Source: Adiantum capillus-veneris (taxonomy: Eukaryota; Streptophyta; Polypodiopsida; Polypodiales; Pteridaceae). Taken from it: DNA of 64,000 nt. The stretch spans positions 72,903,884 to 72,967,883 of the forward strand of contig CM043944.1 in the NCBI GenBank assembly GCA_014529385.2, written 5' to 3'. The position numbers and the translations under genes are program-made. Position 1 is the stretch's first letter; every line of letters begins with the position of its first letter. Positions 56,260 through 64,000 of the stretch are shown here, piece after piece. The notes beneath the pieces were generated by a model. That model had not been told where the DNA came from. It did not search any database and saw only the letters and a list, made by a program, of their open reading frames with translations.

Positions 56260-57484
56260 TAGAATTCCAACCAATCTCTGCATTGAAACCCCACATTTTG
56301 ACTCCTTGAGCCAAAATTTCCTCAAGAAACTCCTCATACTAAATGTTGGCCTAGAAAAAAACACCATAAATACTAGAGGGACGCATCTGGAACATGGTCC
56401 ACATCTCTAACTTGATAAAAACCCCATACAGGGCATGCAGCAATGGATAGGGATGTTAGCAATATTAGCCTGTGCATAGTTTTTTTCATACTCATATGGT
56501 GAATTACCACACTTTCATACTCAAACATTATTTGGTGTACAATATGTGTAAGATATGATCAAACATATTTACCATTCTTTCTGTCTACGACAAATTGAAA
56601 TTTAGACTCAACAATAGCTAAAGAGGAGTGCAAGTTTCTCAAGCAAGTGGGCGGCCAATTTCAAGCTGCAAAAAATACTTAAAGGTCACAAGAAGCATGT
56701 TCTTTTGTTCGCCATCAGGTACAATCCATATTAGCTAAACAAGAGATCAGCTCAGATTGTACAGAATCTTTTAGACTCTTTACGTCCTTTTTGAGCGTAG
56801 GTTGGCCTCAACAAGTTGGACACATTACTCTGACCTTACAGCATAGTCAACCTCAAGTATGGTATCCGACATATAGAATGTCTTGGGGATCTAAATCATA
56901 CTATATTCCAAATTCTAATAACCGTATGCATCCCCCATATGGTTTCCATAAGGAAAACTGTAGTGATTGTCTCATCTAAGGGCTATGAAGTGCCTAAGAA
57001 ACCAGGAAAATGCAGCGAGTCTGTTATTTGCCTTTGGTTGCATAACAGCAAAAACTTCATCTTGAGCTGGACAGTTGTATGTTCAACCAGATATAGGAGC
57101 TGCATGCAGTCAAGGGTGGGGCGAATCATTGGCCCAAAACAGCAGTATTTGCAACTCAAAGATTCATTAAAAGGTGTACACTATAAACTAGTATTAGGCT
57201 CTTGGGAGGTGCGCCTCCTTTTCAAAGTAATAAAACCATCCTAAAAACTTTTCAAGTTCAGCCATCTGAATTTTGAAGCTAATTGATTAATTTTATACAC
57301 CCTAACAAGTTCAAAATGAAGCACAACTGCGCACCACAGTACATCGTTGCAAAACTAACAGGTGAAAGGCATTTCTCTAGGAACACAAACATTCAAGAAG
57401 ACTAATGTATTTAAGGTATCTTTGGTTTAAGGAGATTACAAAGCATGTACATGTACGGAGTAAACTGAGGCCAAAAGCAGGCAC

Positions 57485-58585
57485 CTGCAGATATGAGACT
57501 GTTACTGAACCTTGCTCAGAAGATGTATTTGCAAGAATATCCTCCATGGCTCGAACCATGATTCCACGATCGGCATCATCTTCCTCCCCAAGCTTGCCGA
57601 GGGTGAAAGAAAGTTTTACATGTTGCCTGTTTGACCATATACCATGACAGTGCCATTATACCCCTCTAGCACACTCTACAGGCAAAAAGAAGAGGGATGC
57701 CAAGTATATACAATCAGATAGAGTTTTAAACATAACATACAAAATATCTTGCAAAACAGGCCACTATCACAAGCCAAACCAACATCTAAGCAAATATCTT
57801 TAGACACGAAGAACAAGCACCCAAAGACTCTATTTCCCTGTCTATAACACTATCTATTGAACAAAATGGGTTGAAAATGGCAGGGGGCAATGAAGGACCT
57901 CAACCACAGGCTTTGCCACTACTTCATAGACTCGTTTTTGAGAAGCAGTTTCATTCAGAGTCTCATCAACTAGAACGTCTCACAGTCCCAATTATTCTTC
58001 CTCAGCTTCAGTCGCTTCAGCTGTGACAAGTGCAAAAGACAGATCGATTAAGACAAGGCATTGGCACAATATAGAACTTGTCTTGATCTAATGCCGGTAA
58101 AGTTTCCCATGAAGTAACAAGGTACGGAATGAGAAGAAGACCTCTGGCATCAACTCCACATAATCAGTAAAATCAGCATCATTTTTTAGCTCCTCAGAGT
58201 TCCTGGGCCTAAGTCGCACAACAACTCTTACTCTTCCGGACACTGAACGTAGACTTGCATGAGTTTAAGATTTAAGAGATGGAAAGGAGGCCCCGAAAGG
58301 ACATGAAAAAGATATCTTTGAAGAGAAATGTACTACATAAAAATGAAAATTGAACCTAATCAAATCTTATTACTGTACTTTCCTTCTTTCTTTTGACTCA
58401 ATGATAATGCAAGTTTTGTCATGCAAAATGCACAGTTCGATGATAAAGTAACAACCTCCATTGTCATCTTTTCCATTCCAACTTGCTCGATTGCCTAGCG
58501 AAGGAGCCATAGGTATGGCCTTAGGGCGGGGAGTCGTTGGAGATGAGCTGGAGTTCAAAGAAGGAGGCCTTTCTAGTCGCACCAT
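57485..58585 (-). pseudogene. ARK-like: 5' fragment of an armadillo-repeat kinesin (ARK type)
   Basis: Four exons can be read. Exon 1, 58585-58456: MVRLERPPSLNSSSSPTTPR. Exon 2, 58242-58142: VSGRVRVVVRLRPRNSEELK. Exon 3, 58020-57899: LKRLKLRKNNWDCETF, then ASQKRVYEVVAKPVVE. Exon 4, 57675-57485: SVLEGYNGTVMVYGQTG, then TFTLGKLGEEDDADRGIMVR. All junctions have GT-AG borders and keep phase. This is the start of a plant ARK kinesin motor domain. Exon 3 has a one-base loss creating TAG. Exon 4 has an extra base in the P-loop (GQTG-TGKT), destroying nucleotide binding. The exon after VSYLQ is not found, so the gene is truncated. Confidence 0.85.
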
Positions 58586-58599
58586 TCCTGTTCATGGAA

Positions 58600-59844
58600 A
58601 TCCTCCTGAAAAGTTACCACTGGAAGAAAATGCCATTTACATCTTCGACACTGCAAAAATACTTCCACATCCCCACTAAACAAAAGAAACCTTACTGCGA
58701 GAGTGTGCAGAAACTCTCTCTCTCTCCCTCTCTCTCTCTCTCTCTAACTCACCAATTAGCACCGAAGGTTCATGCTAAATCACATCATTGATGGAGACTC
58801 GAGAGCTAATTTACAAGAATAGATTAGTTGAAATAATGGAAAATACTCCAGTCTGGAGAGTGGATGTAAAATCTTGTACTTCCTATTGTAGCCACTACCA
58901 ACCACCCCGTCAAACCAATCACCCACCTTCCCCTGCATTCGTGTCACTGAAGCACAGAATGTATAATCCTTACCTTCTTTCTATTGCAACTGCTATCAAC
59001 ATTGATGCAACAAGCCAAGAAGACCGAATCACAAGGAATCCACCTCATCTGTTCATTGAGGTAGGCTGACGACAATTTTTCTAGAGGGGATAACACAGGA
59101 ATAAAAAGCAAAGAAAAAAGAAATGTACAAATAAGAGAAAGGGACGAATGAGGTTGCTACCCTTAAATACCAATGACCTAGTATTGACAAATGTACAAAT
59201 AAGAGAAAGGGACGAATGAGGTTGCTACCCTCAAATACCAATGACCTAGTATTGACAACTGTGTTGCAGAGGGTAATATGCTGATACACAGCAACACTGA
59301 AGCTAGCTTTGTGCAAACAGCTGATGAGTACCTTGTGTGTCATGCCTCAAAATGCAATAGAAAACTTGTCTTCAATCCAAACTTTTACCGAGTGAGAAAC
59401 AAGTCATCCGACCATTTCCAGTAACAACATGTAACATACCTCATAGAGAAAGACCTTATCGAAAGACCATATTAGGTATTTTGGTAAAAATCTCACATTA
59501 TGGGAATCTCCAAATCGACCGAATTCATGTAATTTGGGAATTTTCCACTTAAAGTGGGAAAAATTGAGGTGTGTGGCTAGTAAATAAAGTGAAAATCTCA
59601 TAGGATTGTGGTGTTGATAAACACCAAAAGTCAAGAGGACGTACAACACATGGATTTGAATAATAACTATAAATTACATAAAACAAAGGAAGATACAAAA
59701 AAGATTTTGTTTACAAATTGACTAGTATAGTCACAATAGAAGCTCCACATAATTCTACTCCACATTTGATACCATATCTGAACTTTGATCCAAGTGTGGC
59801 TGATGTGCACGAGTGAGGCCTTCTTTGGCTTTTAGAGCATGTCT
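58600..59844. other. Spacer between kinesin fragment and DUF7869-type gene
   Basis: It holds a CT microsatellite (about 58718-58745) and a 68-bp duplication (59123-59258). No coding sequence was recognised. It may contain the kinesin 5' flank and the 3' end of the upstream gene. Confidence 0.5.
59123..59258. repeat. 68-bp tandem duplication
   Basis: Two nearly identical copies beginning ATGTACAAATAAGAG at 59123 and 59191, differing at very few positions, so recent. Confidence 0.9.
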
Positions 59845-61674
59845 TTATGGAATCTTTATTCTAGAAAATGGTCCTTCTTTGTTGGGTCTCCAGGACCAAA
59901 CAATTGCATCTATAGTTTCCCACACTTGTGGGTCCTTATAGTTGACAGCCCAATAACCCTTCCAACAATTACTGTAAGCTTGAGTATCTGTCATCCCACT
60001 TTTTCTCGCGCAAGGTGCCCAATATTGAATCAAGAGTTTTCTGTAGTTTGGTGATGTAGGCTCATTATCAATGTCAGATAAAGCCATTGCAAGCCACACT
60101 GGATAGATTTCTGTGTCACTCGGAACAAGCATAAGAAAGTCACCTTGGTGCACATCAGACATAGGGTCAAACTCTTCCCTTGGCCTATCTCGTTGAGGCC
60201 CACAAAAATGATCATTCAACTCTTCAAGGCCTAGGAATCTTTCTGCTCCTTGTTGCAAATTCATTGTAGTGCTTTGTAGATGAGAATATTCTTGAGTTTT
60301 TGGCCAAAACATTTCATACAAGACTCCCTCTGATATGATTGCTTTTCCAATCTCTTCAATTACCTTACTCCAATAATCTATCACGGGTCTATAATATCGC
60401 GGAATACTTGAACCATTCCCTAAATTTTTCCAAAATTTTATATAGTTCTTTAGCCCCAAAATGACTTCTTCGTGGGCCTTGACATACTCCGCCATTTGTA
60501 CTAGAGGTGGATCTCCATGTGGTAACATTGGCTTGCCTTCTGTGTCTGTTTTCCAAAGGCGAATACTTCCACTCCAACTTGATACACCTACATGTGCCTT
60601 ATATTGCATCATTGGTGTCTCATCTTGCATAAAGAACCTGAACTGAAGCGGTTTGGAATGTCCAACAAGTATGTCTTGTCCATCACAAAGATAGCCATCA
60701 CAATATTGCTTGAAATCAGGGATCTTTGTGAGAAAAAATGGAGCTGGAGATGAAGATGAGCTGTTTCGTAATGTATCCATCAAATGTGGCAAAGTATAGG
60801 TTTGTGTAACTCTCAACTTCTCTGAAAACCTACTAAACATGGCGTCTATGTCCTCATGTGTATGCCCAACCATTAAAAATCCCAGCTGGATGGTTTTGAA
60901 AACACCCCTTGCAACAAGCATTGACAAATAGGCAAATAAGTATCGATTTTTGTTTTCCCCTGCACAATTATCCAATTGTAGCAACAAGTTCTCTGGCAAT
61001 CTGCGAAATGTTGACCCCAATTCCTCTTCTGCAATTTCTGACGACTGCACAATGGGCTCTTTTCCATCACTCAAGTTATGGTAGTCCAAAGCATCCCTTG
61101 AGTTCAAAGCATGTAGTAGTGAAATATTGCTCCTTGGAAGTCCATTTGTTACTAGATCACCAAGAGGATGCTTATCTATCCTCTCGAGGTTATGTAAACA
61201 ATTAGCAATTGAGCCAATTGTAAGATTTGGATCAGCTGGCCACAAACCATTCAAGACAAAGTGTCCGTAATGACCTTCTCCATGTCCATGAGTGATCATG
61301 CCAATCAATGCCACCTGCAGATTATATCCTGAATCCACACCCTTGGGAACAATGCGTAATCTAGGAATGGCAGTCTTCTTTTGATCCATCTTATCATGGA
61401 TTATGCATACATATTTTTGTGGTTGAGTTTCTGAATACGTGCGCCATGCATAATATAGGCTTCTGCAACTCTTTTGTTGTGCCATGTGAACTTCTCTCTC
61501 CCTCAAGAGAAGAGCTCTCTCTTCAAGAGAAGGTTTAGCTTCTAACCTTGCCTTGATTGAGCTACAAATATTGCACTTAGAGAACTCACTCGTCTTTGTT
61601 AAAGTGACATGTGGGTACTCTTTGTTCCAAATTCTACCAAAAGAAGATTGGGATAGCTTCTTCTCATAGCCCAT
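59845..61674 (-). CDS. DUF7869-type protein, C-terminal part (609 aa)
   Basis: Opens MGYEKKLSQSSFGRIWNKEY, then a CX2C-containing SKCNICSS (residues 32-39). Three blocks suggest an RNase H-fold nuclease: IIHDKMDQKKTAIP (Asp94, Asp97), LLQLDNCAGENKNRY (Asp235) and FLMVGHTHEDIDAMFSRFS (residues 267-285). I recognise the last two as the hallmark of DUF7869 proteins, widespread in non-seed plants and invertebrates and often repeated in genomes. A transposase role is my inference. The ORF has no internal stop across 1.8 kb, unlike the retroelements nearby. It follows directly, in frame, after the TAA that ends the upstream ORF. Confidence 0.7.
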   Translation of the reverse strand: MGYEKKLSQSSFGRIWNKEYPHVTLTKTSEFSKCNICSSIKARLEAKPSLEERALLLREREVHMAQQKSCRSLYYAWRTYSETQPQKYVCIIHDKMDQKKTAIPRLRIVPKGVDSGYNLQVALIGMITHGHGEGHYGHFVLNGLWPADPNLTIGSIANCLHNLERIDKHPLGDLVTNGLPRSNISLLHALNSRDALDYHNLSDGKEPIVQSSEIAEEELGSTFRRLPENLLLQLDNCAGENKNRYLFAYLSMLVARGVFKTIQLGFLMVGHTHEDIDAMFSRFSEKLRVTQTYTLPHLMDTLRNSSSSSPAPFFLTKIPDFKQYCDGYLCDGQDILVGHSKPLQFRFFMQDETPMMQYKAHVGVSSWSGSIRLWKTDTEGKPMLPHGDPPLVQMAEYVKAHEEVILGLKNYIKFWKNLGNGSSIPRYYRPVIDYWSKVIEEIGKAIISEGVLYEMFWPKTQEYSHLQSTTMNLQQGAERFLGLEELNDHFCGPQRDRPREEFDPMSDVHQGDFLMLVPSDTEIYPVWLAMALSDIDNEPTSPNYRKLLIQYWAPCARKSGMTDTQAYSNCWKGYWAVNYKDPQVWETIDAIVWSWRPNKEGPFSRIKIP

Positions 61675-62982
61675 TTAGTCAAGTGTCGTGTTGATTTCAC
61701 ATAAAATATCCACTTGTTTGTATGTTGATGGAATCACCAATTGAGTCTCTCTTGAGCCATCTAGCAGTGTTCTACTTCTATGTGGCATTTTCTCAGAGTT
61801 ATTTTCCACAAACTCGTTTAGTAGTGCTCTTGCTAAACTAGTATGTTGAAGTCCCCTTCTCAATGTACATGTGTTCCCATGTACATATTGGCGCACACCA
61901 TTTTCAAAGTTCTCCTTGTATCGATAAAATGATGTCTTTGGTATTCCATGTAGCTCATACCATGCTCTACAACAAACAATAGAGCCATTTAGCCTGAATT
62001 GGTATCGTGACTTCTCATCTTTCTGATAACATATAGAAAGAACATCATAAACATAATTAGTGCGTGATTTTTGAGACTCTCCCCAAAATTGTTGTCGTAA
62101 CCTTGTCACCATATCACGATCTGCAAATTGGCAGCATTTTTGTGCACAACAATCAATGCATGATACCCTTTGAATTGATTTGTTTGAAAGGTAAAAAGTC
62201 GAAGCTGGTGCTGCTTTTGATTTTTGAGTCCTGTTCATGAAAGTGTATCGTCTCTTCCTTGACAACTGGACAACATTACTCCCATCAAGTTTTTTTCCAA
62301 CATTGCCATCGTTGGATACATCCTCATATGTAGCATGCATGCCATCAACAGGAACAAAGCGTTGTAATGGGCTCCCATTCAACATTGTTGTCTGCTTGAT
62401 GGGCCACTTTAGCAAAGTGATGCTACCCACTTCAACCACATCATGAATGCTTGCATTTTCTCTTTCAATACCCACACCCACACAATCAGGACCAAGTTCC
62501 TGAAAGTTGACATAATCATGTGGAAATACATATAAGATGGTCCCTTCATTCATGGTTTGCATCATTGTGTCATCTTTTAAAAGGACCCTCTGATTTCTCC
62601 AAGACTCTCGAATCATTGCTTCAAATTCTGGGCTTGTCATAGGTATTGCATCTGTAACTAGAGGATCAGAATGATCATGTTCTTCATCACCATTGTAGCT
62701 TTCGTGTGGATCAATTAAGTTCCCATTTAATACAAAAGATTGCAAAAGAAGCTTTGACCATCGAACAGCACTCCATAATGAGCCTTGGAGAGATGAAGTA
62801 TCCATTGTAGGAAAAGGTAGGACCACATCCTTCAAGCATTCCTCCACTAGTATGGAGACATTTCCCAGCCCTATCTTTGTACCACCACAAGTGGAATCTG
62901 GATCTGTTCTACACACACAACCAATACCAACGATTTCATTGTCAAGTATCATATGTACTTTCTCCCCAGATTCAAAGTCCAT
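61675..62982 (-). CDS. DUF7869-type protein, N-terminal part (435 aa), ends at in-frame TAA
   Basis: Starts MDFESGEKVHMILDNEIVGI. A cysteine cluster CIDCCAQKCCQF (residues 275-286) is followed by VTRLRQQFWGES, RLNGSIVCCRAWYELHGIPK and SFYRYKENFENGVRQYVHGN, which I know as the usual first half of DUF7869-family proteins. It ends NTTLD-TAA, and the next codon is the ATG of the downstream ORF, same frame. The two were probably one protein of about 1045 residues, now split by one stop. The ATG is preceded by TTTTTACTTACAG, a good 3' splice site, so a 5' exon may lie further right. Confidence 0.7.
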   Translation of the reverse strand: MDFESGEKVHMILDNEIVGIGCVCRTDPDSTCGGTKIGLGNVSILVEECLKDVVLPFPTMDTSSLQGSLWSAVRWSKLLLQSFVLNGNLIDPHESYNGDEEHDHSDPLVTDAIPMTSPEFEAMIRESWRNQRVLLKDDTMMQTMNEGTILYVFPHDYVNFQELGPDCVGVGIERENASIHDVVEVGSITLLKWPIKQTTMLNGSPLQRFVPVDGMHATYEDVSNDGNVGKKLDGSNVVQLSRKRRYTFMNRTQKSKAAPASTFYLSNKSIQRVSCIDCCAQKCCQFADRDMVTRLRQQFWGESQKSRTNYVYDVLSICYQKDEKSRYQFRLNGSIVCCRAWYELHGIPKTSFYRYKENFENGVRQYVHGNTCTLRRGLQHTSLARALLNEFVENNSEKMPHRSRTLLDGSRETQLVIPSTYKQVDILCEINTTLD

Positions 62983-62995
62983 CCTGTAAGTAAAA
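62983..62995 (-). other. Putative 3' splice site upstream of the DUF7869-type ORF
   Basis: The minus strand reads TTTTTACTTACAG then GATGGAC: a pyrimidine-rich tract and CAG directly before the ORF. Confidence 0.45.
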
Positions 62996-63065
62996 AGATT
63001 ACATTGTTAAATCCATAGTTATAGAAAAATACTCTTCAAACCAAAAATCATGCTACAACATGAAA

Positions 63066-64000
63066 AAGGTTTGCATAGGTTGGACAAGTGGTGAACCTTG
63101 AGACCAAATCCTCCTTGCTATATTAATGGAAGCAAGGTTGGACAAGTGGTGGACCTTGAAACCAAAGCCTCTTTGCTATATGAGATCATAGGTTGGACAA
63201 GTGGTGGACCTAGTTGTAATACCCACTGCCACCTATCAACTACTATAGGACTATGCTTTCCAATGTCCAAGTATCCCTTGAGTCTTTCAAGGTTGAACAC
63301 GTGGTGGACCTTGAAACAAAAATCCCCTTTCTATATCAGAGCATAGCTTGGACAAGTGGTGGACCTAGTTATAATGCCCAATATCCAAGGTGAAATACCT
63401 TAGGACTTTGCTACCTTGCTTGCCAATGTTTACGTAGCCCCTCATTTCTTTAATGGAAGTAAGGTTGGACAAGTGGTGGACCTTGAAACCAAAGCCTCTT
63501 TGCTATATAAGAGCATAGGTTGGACCTAGTTTTAATACCCACTGCCACCTATCAACTACTATAAGACTATGCTTTCCAATGTCCAAGTATCCCTTGAGTC
63601 TTTCAAGGTTGAACACGTGGTGGACCTTGAAACAAAAATCCCCTTTCTATATTAGAAAGGTTGAACACATGGTGGACCTTTAAACGAAAATCCCCTTTCT
63701 TTATCAGAGCATAGCTTGGACAAGTGGTGGACCTAGTTATAATGCCCAATATCCAAGGTGAAACACCTTAGAACCTTGCTACCTTGCTTGCCAATGTTTA
63801 CGTAGCCCCTCATTTCTTTAATGGAAGCAAGGTTGGACAAGTGGTGGACCTTGAAAGCAAAGCCTCTTTGCGATATGAGAGCATAGGTTGGACCTAGTTG
63901 TAATACCCACTGCCACCTATCAACTACTATAGGACTATGCTTTCCAATGTCCAAGTATCCCTTGAGTCTTGCAAGGTTGAACACGTGGTGGACCTTGAAA
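63066..64000. repeat. Higher-order tandem repeat, continues past window
   Basis: A short motif of the form GGTTGGACAAGTGGTGGACC, with variants GGTTGAACACGTGGTGGACC and a shortened GGTTGGACC, occurs about 13 times. Larger units starting AATGGAAGCAAGG (63125, 63452, 63820) give periods of 327 and 368 bp. The longer unit contains an extra copy of the ACATGGTGGACC segment. It lies upstream of the DUF7869-type gene, or in its first intron. Confidence 0.9.

Larger units (their letters stand above)
54980..57480. other. Unassigned sequence with local tandem repeats
   Basis: No gene was recognised apart from possible intron sequence of the kinesin fragment at its right end. It carries the repeats listed separately. 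Confidence 0.5.

Noticed and set aside
56939-57244. Further kinesin exon or other gene on the plus strand
   Set aside because: The 101-residue frame has no recognisable motif, and the expected next ARK exon was not found on the minus strand.

Overview
The window looks like repeat-dominated nuclear DNA of a land plant. Almost everything recognisable is a plant-type retrotransposon: Ty3/gypsy gag-pol remnants (one carrying a second, archaeal-type RNase H as in the Tat-like lineage), Ty1/copia-type LTRs, a LINE remnant and a CACTA-like DNA element. The only host-type gene is a fragment of a plant ARK (armadillo-repeat) kinesin with spliceosomal introns. The repeat load and the large GHTHEDID-motif (DUF7869-type) protein fit a seed-free plant such as a fern, lycophyte or bryophyte, but that is inference. 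I see no prokaryotic operons, rRNA, tRNA or CRISPR arrays.

Layout. 1-4270: minus-strand Ty3/gypsy element E1, broken, with its RT catalytic core deleted, ending in a 5' LTR. 4280-11300: old debris, including a copia-type solo LTR (5892-6573), a gag fragment and an integrase tail. 11308-13234: the end of an unclassified repeat and a degenerate LINE. 14210-32267: minus-strand LTR element E2 (about 2.4 kb LTRs, no RT). Its 5' LTR is split by a complete plus-strand LTR element E3 (20829-31144) flanked by near-identical 5-bp duplications. 32268-35733: plus-strand gypsy remnant E5, cut off in its RNase H by E4. 35734-46690: minus-strand gypsy element E4 with a complete 3' LTR, itself carrying a CACTA-like insertion, degenerate gag-pol and a truncated 5' LTR. 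47177-54978: minus-strand dual-RNase-H gypsy element E6, whose integrase is split by a 1.9 kb insertion. 54980-57480: unassigned sequence with local tandem repeats. 57485-58585: broken 5' exons of an ARK kinesin. 59845-62982: a large two-part ORF of a DUF7869-type, possibly transposase-like, protein. 63066-64000: a tandem repeat running off the window.

Relationships. E2 and E4 share LTR ends, a primer-binding site resembling the complement of plant tRNA-Trp, and the polypurine-tract region. E2 lacks pol, so E4-type elements may mobilise it. E3 is also RT-less. It has a tRNA-Asp-like primer site, gag-like and degenerate protease-like ORFs, and a leader carrying a series of imperfect repeats, each with a 24-bp palindrome whose half is also in the LTR. 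The insertion order that can be read directly is E2 before E3, E5 before E4, E4 before the CACTA-like element, and E6 before the insertion in its integrase.

The items most worth following up are the palindrome array in E3, the DUF7869-type gene with its single in-frame TAA, the E2/E4 pair, and the CACTA-like element with subterminal hairpins. All coding calls were made by reading translations by eye. No database search was possible.
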